Positions 1 to 8,240 are shown, counted from the first letter of the stretch. The stretch: 29,380 nucleotides of DNA from Lachnospiraceae bacterium (GCA_009911175.1 QXWX01000085.1:1-29380); one strand, 5' to 3'. Numbers and translations: made by a program. Notes: generated by a model not told the origin, from the sequence alone.

Positions 1-68
1 TCAAGAAATTTATGTTAGAGACAGTGTAACATAAAGCGATAACGTTGGCAAGCCATCGCGAAGCGATT

Positions 69-77
69 TGGTACAAT
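69..77 (+). promoter_or_regulatory. extended -10 promoter element for the LysR gene
   Basis: TG-g-TACAAT at 69-77 is a good extended -10 element 33 bases before the TTG start. No convincing -35 lies at 17 bases; TTGGCA at 45-50 is 21 bases away. The upstream 68 bases hold no gene. Confidence 0.4.
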
Positions 78-109
78 AGGAGACATCAATCCAAAAGGAG
101 GCCGCAAAT

Positions 110-997
110 TTGGATATTCGGGTATTGCAATATTTTCTCGCCGTAGTGCGGGAAGAAAGTATTACGAAAGCTGCGAAAGCCCTGCAAATGACGCAGCCGC
201 CGCTTTCCAGACAACTGAAAGATTTAGAAGAAGAAGTTGGAAAACAACTGCTCATCCGGGGGAGTAAAAAGGTCACACTAACCGAGGACGGGATGCTGCT
301 GCGTAAACGAGCAGAAGAAATGATTGACCTTATGGAAAAAACAAAGGCGGAACTTAGCAGTTCTAACGAAAACATCAACGGAGAAATTTATATCGGTGGT
401 GGTGAAACCGATGCGATTTCCTTTTTTGCACAGGCAGCCGCAACATTGCAGAAGGAACACCCACTGATTCATTACCACATTTACAGCGGCGATGCCGGTA
501 TCGTAACAGAAAAAATAGATAAAGGGCTGATTGATTTCGGTTTATTGATTGGCCCCTTTGATGTGACAAAATATGATTACATGAGACTTCCTTTGACAGA
601 CACATGGGGCGTATTGATGCGAAAAGACAGCCCGCTGGCTGAAAAGGAATCTGTCTGCGCGGAGGATTTGTGGGACAAGCCTCTGATCTTATCCCATCAG
701 GCATCCATCAGCAGTGAAATGATTTCGTGGCTGAAAAAAGACGTCAGCAAGCTCAATGTTGTTATGACTTATGACCTGATTTATAATGCTTCTCATTTTG
801 TAAGGAAAGGACTCGGTTATGTAATTGCATTAGATAAACTCATCAATACCACCGGCGACAGCGAGCTTTGCTTCAGACCGTTATACCCGTGTATGGAAGC
901 CGAATTGTGTATTATCTGGAAAAAGTATCAAGTTTTTTCAAGGGCTTCCAATGAATTTATGAGCCAGCTAAAAAGAGTGTGGGGAGCAGAGCAATAA
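110..997 (+). CDS. LysR-family transcriptional regulator
   Basis: The 295-residue product has the usual LysR length. An N-terminal winged helix-turn-helix (residues about 1-65, with SITKAAKALQMTQPPLSRQL as the HTH) is followed by an effector-binding domain of the periplasmic-binding-protein fold (about 90-290). Translation starts at TTG 110, fixed by the AAAAGGAGG site at 94-102; no ATG fits better. LysR proteins usually control a divergent or nearby gene in response to a small ligand. The likely target lies left of the window, since the sequence to the right is decayed. The ligand cannot be told from sequence. Confidence 0.93.
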   Translation: MDIRVLQYFLAVVREESITKAAKALQMTQPPLSRQLKDLEEEVGKQLLIRGSKKVTLTEDGMLLRKRAEEMIDLMEKTKAELSSSNENINGEIYIGGGETDAISFFAQAAATLQKEHPLIHYHIYSGDAGIVTEKIDKGLIDFGLLIGPFDVTKYDYMRLPLTDTWGVLMRKDSPLAEKESVCAEDLWDKPLILSHQASISSEMISWLKKDVSKLNVVMTYDLIYNASHFVRKGLGYVIALDKLINTTGDSELCFRPLYPCMEAELCIIWKKYQVFSRASNEFMSQLKRVWGAEQ

Positions 998-1013
998 TTT
1001 TTGTGCTTATATA

Positions 1014-1102
1014 CTAGTACAGCATTGCGTAATTAACGGTGAATTCTGCACCTGCTATTTCTGCCAGTTCTGCGTTGTCGTCAATCAACGATGCCGCCGC
1101 AT
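1014..1102 (+). repeat. MITE-like element, left half (copy 1)
   Basis: The 89 bases beginning CTAGTACAGCATTGCG match the left half of the complete element at 24536-24624 with only two or so substitutions. Similarity stops at CCGCAT, inside the right arm of the small hairpin at the element's centre. The right half is missing here but is found, inverted, at 2921-2994. Confidence 0.85.
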
Positions 1103-1114
1103 AAAAAATAGAAT

Positions 1115-1258
1115 TTATTCCACCTGTACGGGGCTGTTGCGGGGGAAGCGGTATTATATGCATCGGCAGCTTCTGCGGTTACGGTTACCCGATATGGCGT
1201 AGTGGAAGCGCTGCCCGCCCGGGAACAGATCATGGAATTTTTAGACAGGCACAGATAG
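1115..1258 (+). pseudogene. C-terminal remnant of a PfkB-family sugar kinase
   Basis: An open frame ending in TAG at 1256 encodes about 47 residues, with GAVAGEAVLYASAASAVTVT, then a glycine and ALPAREQIMEFL. This is the typical C-terminal helix and tail of ribokinase/fructokinase-like PfkB proteins, where an AxxAxTVTRxGAxxxLPxxEEV pattern is usual. The remaining ~250 residues are absent. The fragment begins 12 bases after the broken MITE half, so the gene was cut at or near that junction. No start or ribosome site is present. Confidence 0.7.
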
Positions 1259-1267
1259 GAGGGGATT

Positions 1268-1616
1268 TTCGTGTTTCCGTTACAGCTGGATTTACTCCGG
1301 ATGTTCGTGTCCTGGATGCTCAGCCGGTTCCTGCCTATCTGGATGTTTCTGGGATACTTATGGAAAAAATGATTTTTTCCGGCTTACAGAACCGAAGCGG
1401 GATTTGTCGCCGTACGTTTCTCATACAGATGATTAGGCTTTTTCCAGATGGAAGGATATTGTCTGGCAGGAATTTTTCGTGAACGGAAAGAAAGTGGGCG
1501 CGCCTGTATTTATCGTAACGGCTACACAGAGTCCGAATTATCACGGAACACCGCATCAGAGAGAGGCGCTTTTTCTTCGGAAATCCGAAATTCTCCATAT
1601 CATATTCTGGATATGA
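1268..1616 (+). pseudogene. decayed coding sequence, unidentified
   Basis: One frame stays coherent across an in-frame TAG at 1434: DTYGKNDFFRLTEPKRDL before the stop and DIVWQEFFVNGKKVGAPVF then FIVTATQSPNYHGTPHQ after it, ending at TGA 1614. The composition looks like real protein rather than chance frame. I cannot name the family. It lies between the PfkB remnant and the convergent Rpn-type gene and is probably another 5'-truncated gene. Confidence 0.4.
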
Positions 1617-1619
1617 GCT

Positions 1620-2648
1620 TTACAATTGATATTCCTGATACAAGCTTTCACGTAAAGCATCGTCAGTGGCAATCTTAATAATCAGGTCACTTTTTCCTTC
1701 ATTCGTTAGATGAAGGATTAAACTTCCGTATCTTTTAGCTTCCATTGTCCGTTCCTCTTCCCGGATATAATCCAGCACTTCTTTTTCGTCATATTCAAAG
1801 ATACTCATGGCGATCACCTCCGCTTTGTTCATTCTCAGAAATTCCGCTAAAATCCCATCTTTGATGCACTCGTCCACCGCGCGCTGCACAGCATCTTTCA
1901 AATCCATATCGCTGCAGTACCTGCGGATCCGCTCTACATATTCCATGTACTCCCGCAGCGTCGGACACTGTTCCAGAAAATCCTTATTATTGCCCGGATT
2001 GATATTGATTACCAGCACTTTCAGCTCCAGGAGCGGAGACTCCTGCTGCAGGATCCGGCTGATCTCACAGGAAGCTTTGCCGCTATCACTGTAGAGTTCG
2101 GTGTCTTTGCCTCTTTTGACGACGGTATCAGACGTATGTTCCGTATTGTTTCCGGCGAAACCAATAAATGGAATGCCTGCGGCTTCTGCGGTTTCCGCCG
2201 TGCCGTCAGTACTCATTTCACACATCTTATACAGGTCCGACAATTTCAGGATAAGACGTTCCGGATATTTTTTGGTGCCATTGTAAAATACTGTAAAATA
2301 AGGCGTCTGCAGCTTCACCGGTGTACTTCCGTACAGCTTTCTGCTCTCTACCAACCCTTCATATTCTTTCGAAATGTAATGCAGAAAACGCAGCGGCATA
2401 TTTGGATTTATAGTTGACTGATCCTCATATAAATGGAGATCATCGGATACGATAAACGCCAGATCATTTTTCATGCCCATATAGATCGCATGCTTCAAAG
2501 TGACGACCTCCAAATCTGCGTCCTCCGTATAATTCTTTCCGCTGACAGCATTATACAGCTCGATCTGCCGCTTCTTGTCATCGCGGTATAAGATGCGGAA
2601 AACATTATCCTTGTGCTCCTTGTTCACAAATATCTGTTTTTCATTCAT
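1620..2648 (-). CDS. Rpn/PDDEXK-family nuclease-like protein
   Basis: The 342-residue product belongs to the Rpn-like (putative transposase, PD-(D/E)XK) proteins abundant in Lachnospiraceae. Family blocks seen: NDLAF with Asp62, YEDQST with Glu75-x-Gln77 (the likely metal-binding D and ExQ motif), NPNMPLR, a VFYNG block, LKLSD, and LLELKVLVININPGNN. The C-terminal half contains the usual EYMEYV...AVDECIKDGILAEFL block. A hydrophilic segment at about 145-205 interrupts the conserved core and may be a lineage insertion. The start at 2648 is supported by AAGGAGGG just upstream. E. coli Rpn proteins are DNA endonucleases that stimulate recombination; activity here is inferred. Confidence 0.8.
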   Translation of the reverse strand: MNEKQIFVNKEHKDNVFRILYRDDKKRQIELYNAVSGKNYTEDADLEVVTLKHAIYMGMKNDLAFIVSDDLHLYEDQSTINPNMPLRFLHYISKEYEGLVESRKLYGSTPVKLQTPYFTVFYNGTKKYPERLILKLSDLYKMCEMSTDGTAETAEAAGIPFIGFAGNNTEHTSDTVVKRGKDTELYSDSGKASCEISRILQQESPLLELKVLVININPGNNKDFLEQCPTLREYMEYVERIRRYCSDMDLKDAVQRAVDECIKDGILAEFLRMNKAEVIAMSIFEYDEKEVLDYIREEERTMEAKRYGSLILHLTNEGKSDLIIKIATDDALRESLYQEYQL

Positions 2649-2920
2649 GTAAAACCCTCCTTTTCCGGGTTCCTGAAAAACAGACTGTCAGCAATCCAGA
2701 AACCCTATGCTGTTTTAAAAAGTATTGAAGTAAGCATAGATTTTCTGAAATGTTGAATGAGAAGAAATCAACGGAAATAGAACTTTAGAATCCTTATGCT
2801 TTGCAATGATGATAACATAGAGAGGGGATATTTACAAGCATTTCTGCCGGTGCAGACTGATTTGATTGAAAATTAAATGGAAATACGTTATATTAAAAGA
2901 GATTTTATTGAATGAGACAG
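2649..2920. other. intergenic region upstream of the Rpn-type gene
   Basis: This AT-rich 272-base stretch carries the minus-strand leader of the Rpn-type gene. I found no convincing gene, terminator or strong sigma-A promoter. A short frame near 2874 (beginning MEIRYIKRDFIE) stops just before the MITE half and is too short to call. Confidence 0.4.
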
Positions 2921-2994
2921 CTAGTACAGCATTGCGCATATAATGGTGAATAATGTGCCTGATATTTTTGTCAGGACAAGGCGGAGGTAAGAGC
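2921..2994 (-). repeat. MITE-like element, right half in inverted orientation (copy 2)
   Basis: These 74 bases are nearly identical to the reverse complement of the right half of the complete element (24625-24700), including CTAGTACAGCATTGCG, ATAATGGTGAATAATG and TGATATTTTTGTCAGGAC. Similarity ends at about 2994, the same central point where copy 1 is broken. The inner end supplies a GGAGG motif to the small ORF that follows. Confidence 0.85.
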
Positions 2995-3153
2995 ATGGAA
3001 AAATGGTTATATGTGATGTTGATCAAAAAGGGAAAAACATTTAACAAGGTCACGAAGGGTGTTATTACAAGGCATGCTGAGGGATTTGCGTCGTATACGC
3101 TCGCGGCTCTGCAGCAGCGGACAAGGAAAATAATTACCTGCTGTAATGATTAA
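2995..3153 (+). CDS. small hypothetical protein (52 aa), possibly a fragment
   Basis: ATG 2995 has GGAGG at 2983-2987, seven bases upstream, lying inside the MITE half. The product starts MEKWLYVMLIKKGKTFNKVT and is basic, with no domain I can name. The N-terminus weakly recalls proteins opening with a 'YxVLxKTGTxxSKxxxxxT' strand-turn pattern, so it could be a truncated enzyme. An alternative ATG at 2953 lies inside the element and lacks a ribosome site. The next gene starts 48 bases downstream. Confidence 0.4.
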   Translation: MEKWLYVMLIKKGKTFNKVTKGVITRHAEGFASYTLAALQQRTRKIITCCND

Positions 3154-3201
3154 GGAATTGCAGCTGCCAATCAAAAAAACAGGAAAGGAACGGGGATATC
3201 A

Positions 3202-3894
3202 ATGCATCAGGAACATCATACCAAAGGAAAGCTTCTGATCGCCGATGACGAGCCGGGGATTCTGCAGCTCATCCGGGATTATTTTGAAATGCAGGACTAC
3301 CAGGTCATCGAAGCCGCCAACGGATACGAGGTGCTGGAAAAGCTCCCTGCCGGGCCGGATCTGATCCTCTTGGATGTGGGTATGCCCATGCTGGACGGAT
3401 TTGAGGTGTGCGAACGGATCCGGGCGCATGTGTCCTGCCCAATTCTTTTCCTGACCGCTAAGATTGAGGAAGCGGATCGGATCCGGGGGTTCTTATCCGG
3501 CGGCGACGACTATATCTTAAAGCCTTTCAGCATTGATGAGCTGGGGGCGAGGGTGGAAGCCCATCTGCGGCGGGAGCGCCGCCGAAGATCCGGTGGTACC
3601 GTGAAAATATTTGACCGGCTTGCCATTCATTATGAAGAAACGGGAGTCTACTATGGAGACCAGCCGATCCCATTTACCAAGACGGAATATGGGATCCTGG
3701 CTTTTTTGTCGCTGCATCCCATGCAGGTATTCAGCAAGGAGCAGCTCTACGAAAATGTCCGGGGCTTTGACGGAAATGCCGACAGCAGCATTGTCACGGA
3801 GCACATCCGCAGGATCCGCAAAAAGCTCGCGCAATACACAGACCGGGCGTATATCGAAACCGTATGGGGGGTGGGGTATCGATGGATTGGTTAG
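3202..3894 (+). CDS. OmpR/PhoB-type response regulator
   Basis: The 230-residue protein has an N-terminal receiver domain (about 9-123) and a C-terminal winged-helix DNA-binding domain (about 130-229). Receiver residues visible: acidic pair Asp15/Asp16, phosphoacceptor Asp58 in LILLDVGMP, Thr85 and Lys107 in LKPF. The C-terminal SIVTEHIRRIRKKL and ETVWGVGYRW blocks are classic for the family. The start is supported by GGAAAGGAACGG upstream. It overlaps the kinase gene by 13 bases, so the two are translationally coupled. The pair resembles VanR/VanS-type systems, and the exporter genes 1.5 kb downstream are the likely target. Confidence 0.95.
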   Translation: MHQEHHTKGKLLIADDEPGILQLIRDYFEMQDYQVIEAANGYEVLEKLPAGPDLILLDVGMPMLDGFEVCERIRAHVSCPILFLTAKIEEADRIRGFLSGGDDYILKPFSIDELGARVEAHLRRERRRRSGGTVKIFDRLAIHYEETGVYYGDQPIPFTKTEYGILAFLSLHPMQVFSKEQLYENVRGFDGNADSSIVTEHIRRIRKKLAQYTDRAYIETVWGVGYRWIG

Positions 3895-5174
3895 AAGAAA
3901 AGACAGAAAAACTGCGCGTCTATATCCGGAATCTTTCCTTCCGCAAAGCAATGGTCGCGTATATCCTGGTGATCTCCGCTGCTGTGTGGGGGCTGTCCTA
4001 CCTTACGATGGTCTTCTGCTGGCATTGGGAGATCGGCATATGGGAAAGACTTGGAAAAACGGAGAGTTTACCTTTGATCGTGTATCAAAAAGGACTGCTG
4101 TGGAGCTATCAGCATGATTTTTTATATACGGCAGAGGAACGCTCTCTTTTATGTTTGGATTTTCTGCGGGTGTGGTGCCCGCTGATCTATGCGGTTCCCG
4201 GCATGATTCTGGCCATTTTTTTATTTTACAGAAAACGGCTTGCGCGCCCCCTGTCGATCCTGGAAGACAGCGTGGAAAAAATACGCAGAAATGACCTGGA
4301 TTTCCATGTGTCCTATGACAGCCGGGACGAGCTGGGAATGCTCTGTGATTCCGTGGAAACCATGCGGCTGGAGCTGCTCCGTGACAAGGAGGAAATGTGG
4401 CGGCTTATGGAGCGGCAGAAGGAATTGAACGCCGCGTTTGCCCACGACCTCCGGACGCCCCTCACCGTCCTGCGGGGTTATACGGATTTTCTGGCAAGGT
4501 ATATCCCGGAGGGAAAGATCAGCCGGGAAAAGCTGCAGTCCACGTTGGGGCTGATGGCGGAACACTTGAAACGGCTTGAGGATTACAGCCGCACCATGAA
4601 AGGGATCCGCAGCATTGAGGAGGTTCCGTTCTCCCCGGAAAAAACCACATTCCAGAGCATGGGTCGGAAAATAGAAGAAGTGGTATTTGCGCTGAACCAG
4701 GTGCGGGATGTGAAGATCATTTATACAGCAGATCTGCCGCATCAAGGATATTTGGCGGGGGAAATGCATCCGGCCGGGTCAGGCGGTTCCGGGGTAGAAC
4801 AGCAGTCCGATTCTTCTATTTATATCGACGACGGCCTGGTTATGGAAGTGCTGGAAAATATGCTTTCCAACGCCATACGCTATGCCGGGAAACAGATCGA
4901 GGTCATGTCCGATTATGACGCGGACAGCCGGGAATGGATCCTGACCGTCCGGGACGATGGCCCCGGATTTTCCGAGGAGCAGCTGGATAAGGCACTGAAG
5001 CCGTACTACAAAGAGACGGAAGACGGCGGGCCGGATGATCACTTTGGAATCGGCCTGCATATTTGCCGGGAACTGTGTAAAAAGCACGGCGGCACGCTGA
5101 ACGTAGCCAACAGCATCCGGGGCGGGGCGGTCGTAACCGCTTCATTTTTGGCCGGAGCGCCTGCGGAGCCGTGA
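3882..5174 (+). CDS. membrane sensor histidine kinase
   Basis: The 430-residue kinase follows the regulator in one operon. TM1 lies at about 24-47, a short extracytoplasmic loop follows, TM2 at about 97-117, then a HAMP linker. The HisKA box AFAHDLRTPLTVLRGY carries phospho-accepting His188. The ATPase domain shows the N box (LENMLSNAIRYAG), G1 box (VRDDGPGF) and G2 region (HFGIGLHICRELCKKHGG). I chose ATG 3882 over an in-frame ATG at 3864 because GGGGGGTGGGG lies just upstream and it fits the overlap with the regulator. The small external loop resembles kinases that sense envelope-active peptides or antibiotics; the signal is unknown. Confidence 0.94.
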   Translation: MDWLEEKTEKLRVYIRNLSFRKAMVAYILVISAAVWGLSYLTMVFCWHWEIGIWERLGKTESLPLIVYQKGLLWSYQHDFLYTAEERSLLCLDFLRVWCPLIYAVPGMILAIFLFYRKRLARPLSILEDSVEKIRRNDLDFHVSYDSRDELGMLCDSVETMRLELLRDKEEMWRLMERQKELNAAFAHDLRTPLTVLRGYTDFLARYIPEGKISREKLQSTLGLMAEHLKRLEDYSRTMKGIRSIEEVPFSPEKTTFQSMGRKIEEVVFALNQVRDVKIIYTADLPHQGYLAGEMHPAGSGGSGVEQQSDSSIYIDDGLVMEVLENMLSNAIRYAGKQIEVMSDYDADSREWILTVRDDGPGFSEEQLDKALKPYYKETEDGGPDDHFGIGLHICRELCKKHGGTLNVANSIRGGAVVTASFLAGAPAEP

Positions 5175-5191
5175 ATATGCGTAATTACAGG

Positions 5192-5226
5192 AAAGAACCC
5201 CACCTGAGGCAGGAGGGGTTCTTTTC
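5192..5226 (+). terminator. intrinsic terminator after the two-component operon
   Basis: AAAGAACCCC (5192-5201) pairs perfectly with GGGGTTCTTT (5215-5224), with a 13-base loop followed by TTC. It starts 18 bases after the kinase stop. It separates the two-component genes from the exporter genes, which therefore need their own promoter. Confidence 0.85.
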
Positions 5227-5446
5227 TACAAAAGGCAATACAAAAATTGTTTGTAAGTTCCTAAAAAAATCTTCATTTTTTGTAGGGAAATTATAGATAT
5301 TTTTATTGTATCCTCTACTTATCACACAGGAAACGATCCTGCGTCTGTTCAGAGCAAGATAGTGAACCTGGTACTGCCTGTATGGAAAGAACCTGCGCAA
5401 TCTGTTCAGGCCACTTTCCTACAGTTCTTAAAAAAAGGAGGACCCT
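5227..5446 (+). promoter_or_regulatory. leader/promoter region of the exporter operon
   Basis: This 220-base gap lies between a strong terminator and the exporter ATPase start. The first half is very AT-rich. CTGTTCAG occurs twice (about 5346 and 5401), near repeated AACCTG words, and could be a regulator site. No single -35/-10 pair stands out. The ATPase gene has a strong AAAAAAAGGAGG ribosome site. Confidence 0.4.
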
Positions 5447-6343
5447 ATGGCTGCGAGAATTAAGATAGAAAATCTCAACCAATACTATGGAAAAAAACAG
5501 GCTCTAAAGGATGTCAGTCTCACCATCGAGACCGGGATGTTCGGCCTTCTGGGGCGGAACGGGGCAGGAAAGACCACGCTGATGAAGGTGCTGGCGACCC
5601 TGCTCCCCAAATCGGAAGGGCAGATCTCCATCTGCAAAAGGCCGGTGGAGCGCGCCAGGGAGGTGCGGAAGATCACGGGGTATCTGCCCCAGGAATTTTC
5701 CATGTACCCCAATATGAGCGTATATGAAGCAATGGATTATCTGGGCGTGCTCTCCGGGCTTTCAAAGGCTCAGCGGAAGGAACGGATCCCGGAGCTTTTG
5801 GAACGGGTGAACCTGCAGGACGACCGGCGGAAAAAGGTGAAGGCGCTCTCCGGCGGCATGAAGCGTCGGCTGGGCATTGCCCAGGCTATCCTGCACAACC
5901 CGAGGGTGCTTATTGTGGATGAGCCCACAGCCGGTCTGGATCCGGAGGAACGTGTCCGGTTCCGCAACCTGTTGTGTGAGCTTGCGGAGGGGCGGATCGT
6001 CATCCTTTCCACACACATCGTGGGAGATATCGAGGCAACCTGCGAAAACATCGCCGTTCTGGACCGGGGCGAGATCATTTACCAGGGAACGGTGCCGGAG
6101 CTCATCAGCCGGGCGGAGGGCCGCGTGTACCAGGCGGAGATCAGCAAAAGGGAGCTGGAGGACCTGAAAAAGCGCTGTACCGTGACCAGCATGCTGACTC
6201 TGGGAAATAACGTCATGGCGCGGTTCCTTTCCGAGGAAAAGCCCTTTGCGTTGGCAAAGCCATGCGACGCGGGCGTGGAGGACGCGTACATGTATCTGAT
6301 GCAGGGAAGGGGAGGTGAAGCCGGATGTTCGGACAGCTATTGA
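5447..6343 (+). CDS. ABC transporter ATP-binding protein (ABC-2-type exporter)
   Basis: The 298-residue ATPase has Walker A GRNGAGKTT (36-44), a Q-loop near LPQEF (80-84), signature LSGGM (134-138), Walker B VLIVDE (154-159) with TAGLDPEE, and the H-loop in LSTHIVGD. The C-terminal ~80 residues have the variable tail of drug/lantibiotic-type ABC-2 ATPases. It works in the cytoplasm with the two membrane proteins that follow. Its end overlaps the next gene by 19 bases, so the three genes form an operon. The upstream two-component system is the probable regulator; the substrate cannot be read from sequence. Confidence 0.95.
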   Translation: MAARIKIENLNQYYGKKQALKDVSLTIETGMFGLLGRNGAGKTTLMKVLATLLPKSEGQISICKRPVERAREVRKITGYLPQEFSMYPNMSVYEAMDYLGVLSGLSKAQRKERIPELLERVNLQDDRRKKVKALSGGMKRRLGIAQAILHNPRVLIVDEPTAGLDPEERVRFRNLLCELAEGRIVILSTHIVGDIEATCENIAVLDRGEIIYQGTVPELISRAEGRVYQAEISKRELEDLKKRCTVTSMLTLGNNVMARFLSEEKPFALAKPCDAGVEDAYMYLMQGRGGEAGCSDSY

Positions 6344-7581
6344 TCAAGGAATGCCGTCAGACCGTCAAAAGCCTGATCTACTGGCTCATCGTCCTGGTGC
6401 TGATCTTCGTCTTTGCGACACAGATCGGGGAAATGGATATCCTCACGGAGCCTCAAAAAGGCCAGGCGGACTACGGTTACAAAGCCAGCAGCGATGAGGC
6501 GGATATCATGAAATTCACCCTGGGAGCACTGGTGCAGGAATATATACGGGGCAGCTACACCACCTATCCCATCGGCTTCTACAAAAGTGTCACGCTAAAT
6601 GAAAAGGAAGAGCGGCAGATCAGAGAGATCGTGCGGGAGACTACCGGGATCTCCGGCCAGGAGGAGGCAGAGGAGATCATGGAAAGCTGGTATGAGGCAC
6701 AGCGCTCCGCAGCAGGGGACGGCCAGGAGACCATGATGAAAAATCTGGAGATCGCACCGGCATCCGGCCTGTCCTATGACCGTTTCACCGAGTTGATGGA
6801 TCAGGCCGACGCGATCCTGGGAGGCGGTTCCAGCTATGGTAAATCTTACCGGAGCAGCAATGCCCAGGTTCCCAAGACCTACGAGGACGCAATAACGGAA
6901 TATCGGGAGCTGACAGAAAAGGATCGGCTGACCGGAGGCTATGCAAGGCTTTTTTCCGATTACATGGGGATTTTTTTGGGGCTTCTGCCCGTATTCCTGA
7001 CCGTGACCAGAGAACTGCGGGATCGGCGCTCCGGCATGCAGGAGCTGATCTGCTCCAGAAAATGCTCCTCCCTCGTGATCATTGCCAGTCGTTATGTGTC
7101 CATGGTGGTCATGCTGATCCTTCCGGTGCTGCTGATCTCCCTGCCGTTCTTCTCCCGATGTATGAAATATGCCTCCGGGGCAGGCATTTCCGCAGATGCA
7201 TTTGCCTTTGTAAAATATACCTTCGGGTGGCTGACGCCGACGATCATGACCGCCGCGGCTGTGGGGATGTTTTTTACGGAGCTGACGGATACGGCGCTGG
7301 GCGTTCTTGTGCAGGGAGTGTGGTGGTTTTTCGCGACATTCGGCGGAGTAAATACCCTGCACGGCGGGATGTATGGCTGGAACCTGATCCCGCGGCACAA
7401 TACGGAGCTGAACTGGAGCGGGTATCAGAGCGCCTTCGCGCAGCTTGCGGCAAACCGGATCCTGTATGTGCTGCTGTCACTGGTGCTGGTTGCGCTTACA
7501 ATCCTGATCTATGATCAGAAGAGGAAAGGACGGTATCGTTTATCATGGAAAAATATTGGCAGATTGAAAAAGTCAATTTAA
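6325..7581 (+). CDS. ABC-2-type transporter membrane subunit (large)
   Basis: The 418-residue protein has an N-terminal membrane segment (about 15-32), a large external domain rich in charged residues (about 35-205), then at least five hydrophobic segments (about 215-235, 250-275, 290-315, 325-345, 390-410) and a basic C-terminus. This matches ABC-2 permeases with an extracytoplasmic loop after TM1. GGGGAGGTG upstream supports ATG 6325. It overlaps the ATPase gene by 19 bases and the next gene by 37 bases. The external loop may bind the exported molecule or a peptide; this is inference. Confidence 0.85.
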   Translation: MFGQLLIKECRQTVKSLIYWLIVLVLIFVFATQIGEMDILTEPQKGQADYGYKASSDEADIMKFTLGALVQEYIRGSYTTYPIGFYKSVTLNEKEERQIREIVRETTGISGQEEAEEIMESWYEAQRSAAGDGQETMMKNLEIAPASGLSYDRFTELMDQADAILGGGSSYGKSYRSSNAQVPKTYEDAITEYRELTEKDRLTGGYARLFSDYMGIFLGLLPVFLTVTRELRDRRSGMQELICSRKCSSLVIIASRYVSMVVMLILPVLLISLPFFSRCMKYASGAGISADAFAFVKYTFGWLTPTIMTAAAVGMFFTELTDTALGVLVQGVWWFFATFGGVNTLHGGMYGWNLIPRHNTELNWSGYQSAFAQLAANRILYVLLSLVLVALTILIYDQKRKGRYRLSWKNIGRLKKSI

Positions 7582-8171
7582 AATATCATATTCCACTGCA
7601 TATTCTTGTATGCGTGCTGCTGCTCGGCGTCTCGCCGCTTCTCATGGGGGTGGCGAACCTGTCGGCGGAGGATACGGCAAAGGTACTGGAGCGGTATACG
7701 GCGCTGATCGGCATCGTCATGCTCACCCCCGTGTTTCTGCCCGAGCAGGATAGAAACCTGCGGGAGCTGGTGAGCGCCAGATATACGGACTGCGCGGCCG
7801 TCTACCTGGTCCGCGTTCTGGGAAATGTATTTGTACTGGCATGTCTACTGGGGATGTATATTTTCATGCTGTACTATAACCAGTGCAGCTTCCCGGCGGT
7901 AAAATATTTCCTGGGAACTCTGGCGGAAATGCTGTTTTTCGGCGGACTGGGGCTCGGTTTTTACGGCCTGACCGATCACCTTGTGGCGGGATATATGGCA
8001 GCGATGGTCTATTATATTTCCGCGATCGGAATACGAAGCACGAATCCGTTTCTGAAGCTGTTTTATCCATTTTCCATGTCCGCCGGAAGCTATACGGAGA
8101 AATACTTCCTGTTCGCGGGAGCGGTGGTGCTGATGGCGGCGGGGGTATATCTGCGGTGCAGGAGGAAGTGA
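7545..8171 (+). CDS. small membrane protein of the ABC exporter operon
   Basis: The 208-residue protein has about six hydrophobic segments, starting near residues 18-38 (PLHILVCVLLLGVSPLLMGV) and ending at about 185-203, then a basic CRRK tail. It has no recognisable catalytic motif and is probably the second permease subunit. It overlaps the preceding gene by 37 bases, and AGGAAAGGACGG lies about 12 bases before ATG, so expression is probably coupled. No other assignment is supported. Confidence 0.8.
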   Translation: MEKYWQIEKVNLKYHIPLHILVCVLLLGVSPLLMGVANLSAEDTAKVLERYTALIGIVMLTPVFLPEQDRNLRELVSARYTDCAAVYLVRVLGNVFVLACLLGMYIFMLYYNQCSFPAVKYFLGTLAEMLFFGGLGLGFYGLTDHLVAGYMAAMVYYISAIGIRSTNPFLKLFYPFSMSAGSYTEKYFLFAGAVVLMAAGVYLRCRRK

Positions 8172-8219
8172 TATTCAGAAAGAAATGTAAGGGAAATATC
8201 GGGAAGTGCGTTGTCATGC

Positions 8220-8237
8220 CGGAACAAACCTGTTCCG
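8220..8237 (+). other. stem-loop after the exporter operon
   Basis: CGGAACA and TGTTCCG form a perfect 7-base-pair stem with a 4-base loop, 48 bases after the last exporter gene. It lacks a T-tract, so it is more likely an mRNA-end structure or operator than a stand-alone terminator. Confidence 0.4.
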
Positions 8238-8240
8238 TAA

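Noticed and set aside
2870..2920. Short frame beginning MEIRYIKRDFIE, resembling a GNAT N-terminus
   Set aside because: Only 12 codons and no ribosome site; similarity at this length is not meaningful.
2953..2994. Upstream ATG giving a 66-residue version of the small ORF at 2995
   Set aside because: The extra codons are MITE sequence and no ribosome site precedes ATG 2953, whereas ATG 2995 has GGAGG at proper spacing.
5280..5320. Possible -35/-10 pair TTGTAG and TATTGT ahead of the exporter
   Set aside because: The spacing is about 20 bases and both boxes are weak, so no promoter was assigned.
6595..7398. 267-codon minus-strand ORF opposite the ABC membrane subunit
   Set aside because: It is rich in His/Arg/Gln as expected from an antisense frame, with no start signal, while the plus-strand frame has clear membrane segments.
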